A stretch of 40,035 nucleotides of DNA from Fimbriimonadia bacterium (GCA_029824475.1 JALGYA010000001.1:1-40035), one strand, 5' to 3'; shown: positions 26,742 to 36,147, counted from the first letter of the stretch. The notes: generated by a model from the letters alone, not told the origin. Numbers and translations are program-made.

Positions 26742-26782
26742 GAAAGATTCCTTACTGATTTGACGTTGTGCGGAGCAGGCTG

Positions 26783-29350
26783 TTACATACCAAAGTTGAA
26801 CGCGAGCTCAAGGTCGAAGCCGTTCGAAGTGAAGGCTCCGCTGGAAACGGTCTGATCCCTGCTGATGATATCACGATGCCGGTAAGACAGGTTCACCGCA
26901 AGCCCTCGCCAAATTCGATACTGGTAGGTGAGGGATGCCTCAGTGATGTCTTGTGGCAGATAGCCGTTGATGCTGCCCTTCATGAGGAGGGCCGAGAGGC
27001 TGTGCCGGTCGGTGAGGCGATAGCTTGCCTGGAGGTCGAACGCGCCGCTGTCCTGGCGGAAATCGCTGTTGCCGCCTGTGAGCAGCCAGCTCGCCCCTGC
27101 TCGGTACGAGAACTTCCTGGAAGGTGCGCCATCGAGGCTGACATTGATCGACGTGGCGTTCGACTTGAAGGCCGAGTCGATGTAGTTCGTCTTGTCGTAG
27201 CTGATCGAGGAGTCGAACGAGAGGGCGGTTCCAAGATCCCACCGCGAGGTGAGGTAGACGCTGCTGATTTCGCTGTTCGAGCTGACTGTTCCCTTGCTGC
27301 GGTAGAGCGAGGTGCCAAGACCGAGGGAAAGAACATCCGATGGATCATAGTTGGCGTTGACGCTGACGCGCTTGAAGCTCGCTGTTCCTCGGAGCGGATC
27401 GGTTCCCGCTCCACCGCTGTATCCATTGCCGTTGAACCCGTAGCCATAGCCGCTGCTGAACCCGTCAAGTGAAGAGACATCGCCCGCATCGCTGTCGATG
27501 TAGCTGAGGTTTCCGCTCAGCTTTTCGCTGGGCGAGTAAGTGAGTCCAAACTGGACGTCGCGTCCGAATCCATCGTCTTCGCTTGTCTTGATTTTGCTGA
27601 AGCTGGTGCTGAGGCTCATCCCCCAGTCCTGGCCGATCGAGTAGCTCGACCGGAGCGCAAGGGTGTCGAGGTTTAATCGCTGCCGGGTGAGGTCTTGGGG
27701 GTCGATTGCGGGCGCGTCGGCCGTCTGGTGCGAAGCCTCCAGAGTTGTGCTGAGTCTGCCCCAGCTCTTCGAAGTTCTCAGCGAGGTTGTGTCGATGGTT
27801 GTTTCGCCGCCGAGGGGTCGACGCGACGCTGTTCGGCTCTGCGTCAGCGTGAGGGGTATGCCACCAGCTGTGGGAACCAGGGTGTAAGACGCGTTCGCCT
27901 TGGTGAACCTGAGCGGGGTGATGACCGCACCGCCATCACCGGCTGTCGACCGCTGAAGGGCCACGGTGTTTCGATGAGACACTTCGAAGGTGTGTCGTTT
28001 TGACGGCTCATATCTGAGGCGCAGATCATGTGCCTTCTCGTTGCGGTTGAACCCGGTCGTTTCGATGGAGACATAGCCTTCGGGAACATCTCGGAATGAG
28101 CCATTGAACTGGAGCTTTTTGTACTGGTACCGGAGGTCCGCGCCCTTCGCCGTCCCTGTTGAGGGTGTTGGCGAGTTGAACAGCCGACCTTCAGCTGAGT
28201 AGACCGTGAGAGAGTTCTGCTTGCCCAGGGGAAGACGATAATCAAAGCCCAGCACTTCGCGATCACCATTCACCGTTGTTGTCGGTTTGGGCGTGTAGAG
28301 CACATCGATGGTCGACGTGGACGGCATGTACCGGTTGAAGTAGAAAATGGAAGGGTTGTCTAAATCGAAGACGTAGTCGATTCCCGCAACTTGGAGGACG
28401 CCATCCGCGCGGATTACGATCGGCTCGGTGAGGAGCGGCTCGAAGGAGAGGAAGTAAGGCGTGCTGGCTGGGCCGAACCCTTGGAATCTGTCGAGCTTGG
28501 TTGAGAGCTGCGACGTGCTGCCCGTTGTCTGTCGCATGACGGTCACGCCGAGTCTGCCCGCACTGCCCATGTCATAGGTCGTTCCGGCTGCGAGCAGCCT
28601 GCCTCTCGATCCGGAGAAGCCGAAGACCTCGTACGTGACCAAGATCGTGCTGGTTGGCGGGACGATGCGCCCTTCGAGCGTTCGGCGATTGATGAAGGAG
28701 ATCGCGCCTAGGTCGTAGTCGATCGTGTAGTCGGAGCCGAACGACTGCCGCACGCCGTCGATCTCGACAGTCTCGGAGCCTCGGACGACCTGCGAACTCT
28801 GCAGGAAGTAGGGGCCGGGGGAGTTAGTTCCGTTGAGGCTGATCGTGCGCGGTTCGCCGCGCACTTCGGTGGACATCGCCTTGATTTTGAATCCGCCCGA
28901 TTCGTATCCCACGGATGAGCCGCGGAGAGTTTTGCTGAAATGAGCGAGGCGGTTTGTGTTGAGCAGGCGGCCTTGAATGTCGCCCAATTGGACCGCCCAA
29001 TCTCCGCGCTTGACGTCGATCGTGAAGCGCTTGCTCTGCGGATCGTCGAAGCGGCTGTCCTGGAGGCTGAAATTGAAGTTGAGGACCCCGAGGACTTGGC
29101 GACCGGCGATGTAGACGCTGCCGACATCGGTGAAGCGCTGACCACCCATCCCGTAGGTGGTTGTCAGGTTGAACGCCTCTTGATCGCCGGTGACTCTGTG
29201 GCTGTGCCAGCCGAGCCGCCTAAAGCCGTTCATCGTGACTCGGCTTGCGATCTCCTTTTGGTACCACTTCTCGATCCACGACTCATCCGCGACAGCTGCC
29301 GCGCTGAGGGGCAGCGTGAGTAGGATCAGAGCGAGCGAGCGCTTAGCCAA
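26783..29350 (-). CDS. Predicted outer-membrane beta-barrel protein
   Basis: About 855 residues. From about residue 330 to the end there are long alternating strands ending in aromatic residues, closing with SNGFDLELAFNFGM, a typical barrel end. The N-terminal part has two copies of a module: GPYFLQSSQVVRGSETVEID with YTIDYDLGAISF, and TPYFLSFEPLLTEPIVIRAD with YVFDLDNPSIFYF. I take the TTG at 29350 as start because it gives a clean signal peptide (AKRSLALILLTLPLSAAAVA) and an 8-bp overlap with csaB. The frame also opens upstream to 29467, but that would overlap csaB by 125 bp. Exact role unknown; the operon suggests surface-layer or lipopolysaccharide assembly. Confidence 0.72.
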   Translation of the reverse strand: MAKRSLALILLTLPLSAAAVADESWIEKWYQKEIASRVTMNGFRRLGWHSHRVTGDQEAFNLTTTYGMGGQRFTDVGSVYIAGRQVLGVLNFNFSLQDSRFDDPQSKRFTIDVKRGDWAVQLGDIQGRLLNTNRLAHFSKTLRGSSVGYESGGFKIKAMSTEVRGEPRTISLNGTNSPGPYFLQSSQVVRGSETVEIDGVRQSFGSDYTIDYDLGAISFINRRTLEGRIVPPTSTILVTYEVFGFSGSRGRLLAAGTTYDMGSAGRLGVTVMRQTTGSTSQLSTKLDRFQGFGPASTPYFLSFEPLLTEPIVIRADGVLQVAGIDYVFDLDNPSIFYFNRYMPSTSTIDVLYTPKPTTTVNGDREVLGFDYRLPLGKQNSLTVYSAEGRLFNSPTPSTGTAKGADLRYQYKKLQFNGSFRDVPEGYVSIETTGFNRNEKAHDLRLRYEPSKRHTFEVSHRNTVALQRSTAGDGGAVITPLRFTKANASYTLVPTAGGIPLTLTQSRTASRRPLGGETTIDTTSLRTSKSWGRLSTTLEASHQTADAPAIDPQDLTRQRLNLDTLALRSSYSIGQDWGMSLSTSFSKIKTSEDDGFGRDVQFGLTYSPSEKLSGNLSYIDSDAGDVSSLDGFSSGYGYGFNGNGYSGGAGTDPLRGTASFKRVSVNANYDPSDVLSLGLGTSLYRSKGTVSSNSEISSVYLTSRWDLGTALSFDSSISYDKTNYIDSAFKSNATSINVSLDGAPSRKFSYRAGASWLLTGGNSDFRQDSGAFDLQASYRLTDRHSLSALLMKGSINGYLPQDITEASLTYQYRIWRGLAVNLSYRHRDIISRDQTVSSGAFTSNGFDLELAFNFGM

Positions 29351-30404
29351 GGGTTGAGTTGAGCACCTCAATACTGACTTTAGCCTCTTCTGCAAGCTCT
29401 TCGCGCCTCCGCTTGACCTGGCTGACAAGAGAGTCGCGTCGGGAAATGAAATCTTTGAATCCATCAACGATGCGCTCGGGTTGAGCGCTTTCTAAAGTGG
29501 GAGGGGCTGCGAGGCCGAGAGAGTTCGCCAGACCCGTCACTTTTGGATCGTACGAAATGAGATAGGGCGGCACACCGGCTGCTGCAGCGAGAATTCCCGC
29601 GTGGAGTCTGACAGCGATGACGGACTCCAGGCGAGAAAGCCTGCGCATCATGTCGCTTGGGTTCGTGATGCCCTTGAGAGAGGGGATTTTGCCGCCTGCA
29701 GCGTTCGAAATCTCTTGGATGAGTTCGGAGTCGTGCTCGCTGTCCATCGGGATCATCAGCGGCATGAATCCCTCTTTGACTAGGAGCCTGCTCAGTTCGC
29801 TGAAGAACTTGACCGTGTCTTTCTTCTTTCCCCACGGGCGGGGAGCGATGCCGACGGCCTTCATGCCTCCGGCTTGAAATTCATCTTCATCGGAGTGGAC
29901 AGGCTCCGGGAGGAGGAAGGCCATATCTGCCGCGAGCCGAGGTGCTTTGGTGACTCCCAGCGCACCCAGGGCACTGACTGAACCAGCATCACGAACAGTG
30001 ATCTGATCAGCAAGGTTGAAGGCGGTCACAGCTGACCTCTTCCCGAAGAATGACTTTAGCGGGCCGATGCCTTGACTCAGCAGAAGCACCTTCTTGTCCG
30101 CCTTTTTTGCCATGTGGACAATGCTTGAGTAGTAGATCGCGCTGCGGGAGCTGGTCACATCTTGGAAGATCGATCCGCCTGGGAAGACGACGGCATCACA
30201 CTGCTTGATGGCCTCTTTGATGGCGCTGAGGTCTTTGCGTGGGACGGGCGTGACGCCGAGCTGCTGCACTCTTGAGAGGTTTCCCGCGAGGGCTCTGACC
30301 TCATATCCGAGGCCGTCAATGCCGTTGAGGAAACCGAGGAGGATTGCGTCGTCCCCTAGGTTTCCACAGCCAAAATATCCTGCCAGCAGCAGCTTTGCAC
30401 TCAT
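29343..30404 (-). CDS. csaB: Polysaccharide pyruvyl transferase
   Basis: A 353-residue protein of standard length. It begins KLLLAGYFGCGNLGDDAILL, the hallmark N-terminus of CsaB. Further motifs are VVFPGGSIFQDVTSSRSAIYY, LLLSQGIGPL and SVIAVRLHAGILAAAAGVP. CsaB adds a pyruvyl ketal to a cell-wall polysaccharide, which S-layer homology (SLH) domains then bind. In diderms such as Thermus this system ties the outer envelope to the wall. Its ATG overlaps the DUF5693 stop by four bases (ATGA), and it overlaps the beta-barrel start by 8 bp. A rhomboid and a DUF5693 gene precede it, a pairing typical for csaB loci. Confidence 0.93.
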   Translation of the reverse strand: MSAKLLLAGYFGCGNLGDDAILLGFLNGIDGLGYEVRALAGNLSRVQQLGVTPVPRKDLSAIKEAIKQCDAVVFPGGSIFQDVTSSRSAIYYSSIVHMAKKADKKVLLLSQGIGPLKSFFGKRSAVTAFNLADQITVRDAGSVSALGALGVTKAPRLAADMAFLLPEPVHSDEDEFQAGGMKAVGIAPRPWGKKKDTVKFFSELSRLLVKEGFMPLMIPMDSEHDSELIQEISNAAGGKIPSLKGITNPSDMMRRLSRLESVIAVRLHAGILAAAAGVPPYLISYDPKVTGLANSLGLAAPPTLESAQPERIVDGFKDFISRRDSLVSQVKRRREELAEEAKVSIEVLNSTLG

Positions 30405-32203
30405 TGGGCATCCTCGGCCGGAAGCGTTCTAAACGCAGGCCATATCACTCCCCATGCCAGGAGGCCGAGTATACCGCCGAGCAAGAGGCCGATCATTAGC
30501 CGGGCCGAGCTGAGGAAGACGGGAGTGTGAAGATGGACGAGGGTGTTGACGAGGCTGGTCTGACCGACGGCCCCTGCGGCAAGCAGGATTCCCGCGATCG
30601 GTCTTAGCGCTGGTCGTTTTGCGGCGGCTGCGAGGGCCAGCAGCCCGAGCATCAATGCCGGATGGCCCACCATGAACTCCTTCGTACGCGGGCGGACGAA
30701 GAGCAGTTCATCGAGCACGGCTCGAATCTGAAGTTCGATGCCGCTCGCTCCTGCGCCGTCGTTTCCGGAGCGCATCATCATATAGAGCAGTGCGCCGACT
30801 GCGCCTACTGCCGCCAGAGCCGAACCCCAGAGCAGGGGCTTCTTGACGGCCTCTTTGAAGTCAATCTGGCTGCGAAGGACCAGGAATGCAGCGACCAAGA
30901 TCGGGAAGAACAGAGCGACTTTGACACCCTTGAACATGACCGTCTGAAGCATGTAGTCGACGCCCGTGAGCGTGCCCGACACGATCAGCCCACCGACGAG
31001 AGATATGGCAGACATCCCTATGTAGGAGAGCAGGGGAGACCTCTTGCCGGGCAAGAACAGCCAGATATAAGACCCGCACGGGAAGACGACCGCCGCCAGC
31101 AACGCGAACATGTGCTTATTCCCCAATCCGATGGAAAGGCCTGCAACGCCGACACAGATCACCAGCCAGCCGATGCGCATCCACGGGACAGTGAGGATGG
31201 CGGAGCCGATCCAGATGAGAGCCGGAAGGGCTGCCAGGGTGATGAGAATCGGAAGCCAGGATGGGATTTCGGGCTCGGTGAACGGCCTTGGAGTGCGGAC
31301 CGCCCCACCTGCGGCGACGATATCGGCTTTGACCTGCTTGATGAATGTCGCAAAGCTGTCGAGGGGGTCATCGGAAGCCTGCTTTGAAGGTCTGATCAGC
31401 AGCCAACGAACATTGCGTTCCCGGAAAGATTTGGCGAGGCGCTCTCTGATGGTTGAGCGTGAGTAGCGGGTGACTTCGGCCTGTTGGACGGCGTGAAGAC
31501 GAACTGTGCGGTCTTTCAGGTGACGCTGCATGAAGCCGCCGCCGTCCAACTGGACGAATTCGGGTGCGACATACTTCATGTCGAGCTCGACCATGGTCTC
31601 GGCGAGCTCTCTTAGCAGGCGCTGATGCCCGAGGACCATGCTGCCAGAAGGCAGCATCCAGTCTGCGCCGAGGGCGTGTGAGTCGCGGATTGTCTTCTGG
31701 ACGAGCTCGGAGTTCGAGCCTTCGACACCTGTGTGCCGGGCGATGAGCTCGAGATCAGCTCGTTTCACTGCGGCGGAGGCAAGGGGGTTGATTCCGATCG
31801 GTGTTGACAATGACTGCCGGATGAGCGCTTCACCTGCGGGTGAATCAAGTGATGAAGCGCCGGACCGAGGGAATCTTGCGCCCGCGTACTCCAGGACACG
31901 GCCCTGAATGATGTACGGAATGTCGGAGCCAGCTACCCGGTAGGGGAGGATCGCCTTCTCGACGGTCTCCTCTGAGATCGCGACTCCCGTGAGCCCGGCC
32001 TCCTTCAGCTCGTCGAGCGCATCCGAAACGGGGATTCCACGAAAGTCTGCAAGCTCGACGACGGACTCAAGATCGACTGCGATGCCGACCGCCTGATTTC
32101 GCCGTTCTGTCCGGTGGCGCTGAGCCATCGAAGCGAGGCTCAGCAGGGCTGCCAGCGCCATCGACACGACCGCCCACCACGGCAGCCTATTCTGAGTCTG
32201 CAT
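30401..32203 (-). CDS. DUF5693 family polytopic membrane protein
   Basis: A 600-residue protein. One N-terminal anchor (PWWAVVSMALAALLSLASMA) is followed by a soluble part of about 290 residues (ISDALDELKEAGLTGVAI-type pattern, then RERNVRWLLIRP). Then come about eight membrane segments (LPILITLAALPALIWIGSAI through LLLGGILGLLAWGVIW). This layout and the location directly before csaB match DUF5693. Its function is unknown; a role in pyruvylated polymer synthesis or export is inferred from csaB. Starts inside the rhomboid gene's end (17-bp overlap). Confidence 0.85.
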   Translation of the reverse strand: MQTQNRLPWWAVVSMALAALLSLASMAQRHRTERRNQAVGIAVDLESVVELADFRGIPVSDALDELKEAGLTGVAISEETVEKAILPYRVAGSDIPYIIQGRVLEYAGARFPRSGASSLDSPAGEALIRQSLSTPIGINPLASAAVKRADLELIARHTGVEGSNSELVQKTIRDSHALGADWMLPSGSMVLGHQRLLRELAETMVELDMKYVAPEFVQLDGGGFMQRHLKDRTVRLHAVQQAEVTRYSRSTIRERLAKSFRERNVRWLLIRPSKQASDDPLDSFATFIKQVKADIVAAGGAVRTPRPFTEPEIPSWLPILITLAALPALIWIGSAILTVPWMRIGWLVICVGVAGLSIGLGNKHMFALLAAVVFPCGSYIWLFLPGKRSPLLSYIGMSAISLVGGLIVSGTLTGVDYMLQTVMFKGVKVALFFPILVAAFLVLRSQIDFKEAVKKPLLWGSALAAVGAVGALLYMMMRSGNDGAGASGIELQIRAVLDELLFVRPRTKEFMVGHPALMLGLLALAAAAKRPALRPIAGILLAAGAVGQTSLVNTLVHLHTPVFLSSARLMIGLLLGGILGLLAWGVIWPAFRTLPAEDAQ

Positions 32204-32882
32204 TCGCCTCCATCCTCGACTTCAGACGTTCCAGAACCTCGGCTCGTCCCCCCATCGCCTGAACTGTGAGCATTCCCGCCATAAACCCGCCTGCGTGCGC
32301 CCAGTTTGCGGTGCCTTCCTGCGGGAACAGCACCTGCCACAGGAACCAGATGCCGAGGAGGATCACCGACTGGACGCGGAATGTCCAGAAGACGAGCGGC
32401 AGAATGATGAACTGGATTTTGCTGGAGGGGTGCAGCAGGAAGTAGGTGCCGAGCACTCCGCCGATAGCACCTGAGGCCCCGAGCATCGGATAGACGGACT
32501 GCGGGTCGACAAAGATGTGTGCGGTCGCGGCAACGATTCCCCAGAACAGATAGTAGAGCGCGAATCTCCAGTGCCCCACCGTTCGCTCGATGGTCGGGCC
32601 GAAGGCCTGCAGGTAGAGCATGTTGATGAGCACGTGCACCAGGCTGCCGTGCAGAAACATGCTCGTGTAGATCTTCCCAAGCTCTGCGAGATTGCCGCGG
32701 GTGTCATCGAAGAAGACGAGAGCGATCTCGTTCGGCCGCATTCCGAGGTCGGCAAACCGGACGGGTGGGCCGATGGGGGGCCAGCCTCGATCCCAGCAGA
32801 AGATGGCCAGATTCAGCACGATCAGGGTCCAGGAGACGATGGGCGTCTCCTTGGATTGGAAGCTGTCGCGGATCGGAATCAT
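32187..32882 (-). CDS. Rhomboid family intramembrane serine protease
   Basis: A 231-residue protein with about six membrane segments. The catalytic dyad is visible: Ser137 in GASGAIGG and His196 in HAGGFMAG. The L1 loop and second helix carry FLHGSLVHVLINMLYL, with the expected His-x-x-x-His-x-x-x-Asn pattern. Rhomboids cut membrane-anchored substrates in the lipid bilayer. It is the first gene of the envelope operon (32882 down to 20432), so its substrate may be one of the operon's lipoproteins or anchored proteins. Start ATG 32882 fits the family N-terminus (MIPIRDSFQSKETPIV). Confidence 0.92.
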   Translation of the reverse strand: MIPIRDSFQSKETPIVSWTLIVLNLAIFCWDRGWPPIGPPVRFADLGMRPNEIALVFFDDTRGNLAELGKIYTSMFLHGSLVHVLINMLYLQAFGPTIERTVGHWRFALYYLFWGIVAATAHIFVDPQSVYPMLGASGAIGGVLGTYFLLHPSSKIQFIILPLVFWTFRVQSVILLGIWFLWQVLFPQEGTANWAHAGGFMAGMLTVQAMGGRAEVLERLKSRMEANADSE

Positions 32883-33086
32883 GGGAACCTGGGGGAGCCT
32901 GTGGCTGGAGGTTCAAGGATATCCCGAATTGGGGGAGTTCGTTCCGCAAATCGTGCAGTCATTGGTCTGCGGCGGGACGACAATCTTGCCGATTAGGCCG
33001 TAGTGGAGGTGGGAATGGGACACTCGAAGACGATAGAATGCGGAGATGGTTGGGCTGAACTGCGTGAGCCCCGCCTCCTGAACGCG

Positions 33087-34325
33087 ATGCGAACAGACTC
33101 GACGACCACAGGATCCATCGGGATCAGGGCCAGATTCCTGCTAGCCGCGCTCTTCGTGTGCCTGCTTCCGTCTGCAGGATTTTCGATTCAAGACGACCCG
33201 GCTGGCTTGACCAAGCCTCTTGAGCAAGTCAGGTTTGAGCAATGGAAGGAGGTCGACCGGGATGAATTCAACGTCGTTTACGAGCTGGCGCTGCCTTCCG
33301 CGCACTCAACGAAGTATCCAAAGAACGACTTCGTCCCTATTCGGGCTCATCTGCCGATCCGGTCAAGGGCCGTGCCGGTTGTAGTTCTCACGCACTACTG
33401 GGGTGCGACGGACGACAAGCTGGAGCGCGAGCTGGCAAGGCTGCTGAACAACCGCGGGATTGCGGCCGTCATTCTGACGCTCCCTTATCACATGGATCGC
33501 ACGCCAGAGGGCTACAGAAATGCTGAGCTGGCGATCCTGCCTGACCCGCACCACATGGTCGGTGTGATGCAGCAGTCCACGCTCGATATTCGCCGCACCG
33601 TGGACTGGATCCACACGAAGAGCGAGTTCAAGAAGGACGCTATTGGGATCGGCGGCACGAGTTTGGGTGCGCTTACGAATGCGCTCGGTTTTGGAGTCGA
33701 GAAGCGGATCAAATCTGCGTGCTTCATGCTCGGTGGCGTTGATTTGAGTCAGATCCTATGGAAAAGCTCGCGGGTGGTGAAGCTGCGCGACGACATGCGG
33801 CACGAGGGCTGGACGCAGGATTCAGTTCGTGAGGTGCTTGCTCCAATCGAGCCGAGCCGGTGGCTGAAGCCGGATGGCAGGCCTGCGTATGTGATTTCGG
33901 CCAAGTACGACACGGTGATCCCGAAGGATGCGACTGACCAGCTGATCGGGCTGCTGTCAGAGCCAGAGATTCTGGAGCTGGACACGGGGCATTACGGTGG
34001 AGTGCTCGTTCAGAGCCGGCTGCTGCGATCAGTAGCCCGCTACTTTGCGGCATCGCTGAACGACCAGCCGTTTGCCGCACCGGAGTCGTTCTTCTCGCCG
34101 ACGCTGCGGTTCGGGGTCATCGCCTCTGCTGAGAAAGGGCTTCAGGTTGCAGGTGGCATCGATTTTTGGCGGGCCAGACATGGCGGCGGATTTGCCTCCG
34201 CGATGCTGACCCCACGGGGCGTTCAGACATTCGTCGGCTGGCCAGTGGGCGACCATTTCTCTGTCGGGTTCGCCTCCACGAGGAAGGCGACGACTTGGGG
34301 GCTGTTTTGGAGCATGATTCTGTAG
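33087..34325 (+). CDS. Secreted alpha/beta-hydrolase of unknown specificity
   Basis: About 412 residues. A signal segment (RARFLLAALFVCLLPSAG) is followed by the hydrolase: Ser192 in GGTSLGALT, Asp275 in AKYDTVIP, His302 in DTGHYGG, a full triad in order. The C-terminal 90 residues (LRFGVIASAEKGLQVAGGID) are an extra beta-rich domain not usual in the family. The frame opens to 33003. ATG 33015 has a good GGAGG, but a TAGAAT -10-like hexamer at 33034-33039 lies after it, which favours ATG 33087; the start is uncertain. Divergent from the rhomboid gene. The GNAT gene starts inside its end. Confidence 0.78.
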   Translation: MRTDSTTTGSIGIRARFLLAALFVCLLPSAGFSIQDDPAGLTKPLEQVRFEQWKEVDRDEFNVVYELALPSAHSTKYPKNDFVPIRAHLPIRSRAVPVVVLTHYWGATDDKLERELARLLNNRGIAAVILTLPYHMDRTPEGYRNAELAILPDPHHMVGVMQQSTLDIRRTVDWIHTKSEFKKDAIGIGGTSLGALTNALGFGVEKRIKSACFMLGGVDLSQILWKSSRVVKLRDDMRHEGWTQDSVREVLAPIEPSRWLKPDGRPAYVISAKYDTVIPKDATDQLIGLLSEPEILELDTGHYGGVLVQSRLLRSVARYFAASLNDQPFAAPESFFSPTLRFGVIASAEKGLQVAGGIDFWRARHGGGFASAMLTPRGVQTFVGWPVGDHFSVGFASTRKATTWGLFWSMIL

Positions 34326-35086
34326 AGACACTCGTCCAAGCCGCGCGGCGGTGCCTGCTCAAAACCTACGAGGATTTGGCGCTGTCTGTTCCTGGCACGT
34401 CCGTCTCGCATGAGAACGGGATGATGCTCCTGCTCGGACCGGCGAAGGTGAGCTTCTGCTGCTGCGCCGGTGGGTTTGATATTGAAGAGGGCGGGACAGA
34501 GGCGCTTGTGCTGGAGCTGCGACGGCTGGCGATTGACCATCCAGGACTGACGGTTTATGCTGCTTCCGGCGACAGGCCCTCCTCGATAACGCACTATCTG
34601 GAGAAGGCCGGGTTCCGTTCGCGGATGGCTCTGCAGCAGCTTGGGTGGTTCCCCTCTAAGATCGAGCCAGAGATTGATATGCAGGCGGCAGTTGGACAGG
34701 TCCAGAGAACGGCAGCGGCAATGTTTATGTCGAGTCAATTCTTTTCCGGGTCATCTAAAGACTATAGAAAGGTAGTTTCACTCGCAACTGCCAACTCTAG
34801 TCATCAGATATGGTCGTGCGGTCACGCGCACGCTCCAGCAGGAGCAGTTATGACGGCACATACTGAAGAGTGTATTGGAATATACAACTTATGTGTTCGA
34901 GACAATATAAGAGGCGAAGGCCTGGGGACGCGAATGCTGCGCACCTTAATGAATATGGCGTACACCGAAAGGCTGCCTGCTGTGCTGCAGTGTGAGGAGT
35001 CGCTTGTCTCTTGGTACACGCGTCAGGGGTTCCAGCGGCTGGGCGAAGTCCGGTCGTTCCGGTACGACCCGCGCATGACCTTTTGA
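34307..35086 (+). CDS. GNAT family N-acetyltransferase (probable TTG start)
   Basis: About 259 residues. The acetyl-CoA site RGEGLGTRMLRTLM is in the C-terminal half, with IYNLCVRDNIRGEG before it and LVSWYTRQGFQRLGEVRSF after, the normal GNAT order. The N-terminal half is a second, degenerate GNAT-like half. No ATG exists before the core; I take TTG at 34307 (MEHDSVETLVQAA) with GGGGG about 6 bases upstream. This overlaps the hydrolase by 19 bp and suggests coupled translation. Positions about 34720-34930 are clearly richer in A and T than their surroundings. Substrate unknown. Confidence 0.8.
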   Translation: MEHDSVETLVQAARRCLLKTYEDLALSVPGTSVSHENGMMLLLGPAKVSFCCCAGGFDIEEGGTEALVLELRRLAIDHPGLTVYAASGDRPSSITHYLEKAGFRSRMALQQLGWFPSKIEPEIDMQAAVGQVQRTAAAMFMSSQFFSGSSKDYRKVVSLATANSSHQIWSCGHAHAPAGAVMTAHTEECIGIYNLCVRDNIRGEGLGTRMLRTLMNMAYTERLPAVLQCEESLVSWYTRQGFQRLGEVRSFRYDPRMTF

Positions 35087-35171
35087 GGGGCCAGGCCCAG
35101 GGGCTGCACGGGGTCCTGCGCATAATCTGGTCAAGCCCACCTCGGAGTCGAGGTCGGAGGCAAACTCAAGA

Positions 35172-36101
35172 ATGAAAGTCAGCGTTATCGGGGGAGGAGG
35201 CCGCGTCGGTGCAGACGCAGCGTACGCCCTTCAGCTCGGTGGAATCGTCAACGAAATCGCACTGGTCGATGTGAATCTGGACATGGCAGCAGGCGAGGCA
35301 CTCGACCTGCGGCACGGCGCAGCTCTCTGCGCAAACCAGACCTTCACCAGCGGCAGCTATGAGGCCTGCGAAGGCAGCGACTGTGTGGTCATCACCGCCG
35401 GCCTGCGACGCAAGCCGGATGAGAGCCGCCTCGATTTGATCAACCGCAACGTCGGCCTGTTCACCGGCATCCTGGACTCGCTCAAGGACGTCAAGCTGCC
35501 TGAAACAGCTACGATTTTGGTCGTGAGCAACCCGGTTGACATCCTGACCCACCTGACGGTTGAGGCTGGAATTCTCCCCGCTTCGCAGGTTCTGGGCCTC
35601 GGCACAGTGCTCGACACTTCCCGGTTCCGATCGCTCCTGGCTGACCACTTCAGCGTGGGTGCTGCAGACGTCAAGGCGACAATCCTTGGCGAGCACGGCG
35701 ACTCGATGGTTCCGATCTGGTCGAGCGCGACGATCGGCGGTGTGGCTCTCAATTCGATCCCGGCATTCAACGATGCTCTGGGCGAAGAGATCTTCCAGTT
35801 CACGAAGAAGTCCGGCGCAGAAGTGATCCGACAGAAGGGCGGCGCTGGCCGAGCTGTTGGCATTTCGATCAAGGAAGTTGTCGAGGGCATCGCCCTGGAC
35901 GACGGCCGACTCCTCCCGGTCTCCTCTGCTCAGAACGGCGTTCTTGGCATCTCTGACATCTCACTCTCCATGCCGACGGTTGTTGGCCGAGCTGGTGTTG
36001 TGGAAGTTTGGGAGCCGGCAGTTAATGATTCAGAGCGCGAGCTTCTGCTGAAGTCTGCTGCGAGTCTCAAAGAGACTTTCGCTGTTGTAAAGGGTCTGTA
36101 A
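35172..36101 (+). CDS. mdh: LDH-like malate dehydrogenase
   Basis: A 309-residue NAD-dependent dehydrogenase. N-terminal Rossmann motif VIGGGGRVGADAAYAL with Asp in ALVDVNLD (NAD over NADP). ITAGLRRKPDESRLDLI carries Arg where lactate dehydrogenases have Gln, which specifies malate/oxaloacetate. VVSNPVDILTHL, GTVLDTSRFRSLL and the catalytic His in ILGEHGDSMVP follow. It is the [LDH-like] type found in many deep-branching bacteria. It interconverts malate and oxaloacetate in the TCA cycle. Followed by a strong terminator, so it is its own transcript end. GGAGG lies 12 bases upstream of the ATG. Confidence 0.94.
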   Translation: MKVSVIGGGGRVGADAAYALQLGGIVNEIALVDVNLDMAAGEALDLRHGAALCANQTFTSGSYEACEGSDCVVITAGLRRKPDESRLDLINRNVGLFTGILDSLKDVKLPETATILVVSNPVDILTHLTVEAGILPASQVLGLGTVLDTSRFRSLLADHFSVGAADVKATILGEHGDSMVPIWSSATIGGVALNSIPAFNDALGEEIFQFTKKSGAEVIRQKGGAGRAVGISIKEVVEGIALDDGRLLPVSSAQNGVLGISDISLSMPTVVGRAGVVEVWEPAVNDSERELLLKSAASLKETFAVVKGL

Positions 36102-36116
36102 GACTCTCTTATAGGC

Positions 36117-36147
36117 AGCCCTCTCCGGATGCCGGAGGGGGCTTTTT
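36117..36147 (+). terminator. Rho-independent terminator after mdh
   Basis: A 12-bp stem (36117-36128 with 36132-36143, one G-T, ATG loop) is followed by a T5 run. It lies 16 bases after the mdh stop. The clearest terminator in the window. Confidence 0.92.

Noticed and set aside
33003-33086. Longer start for the secreted hydrolase (33003 or 33015)
   Set aside because: It would put 28-36 uncharged-to-mixed residues before the signal segment. Not excluded, because 33015 has a good GGAGG; stated as uncertain.
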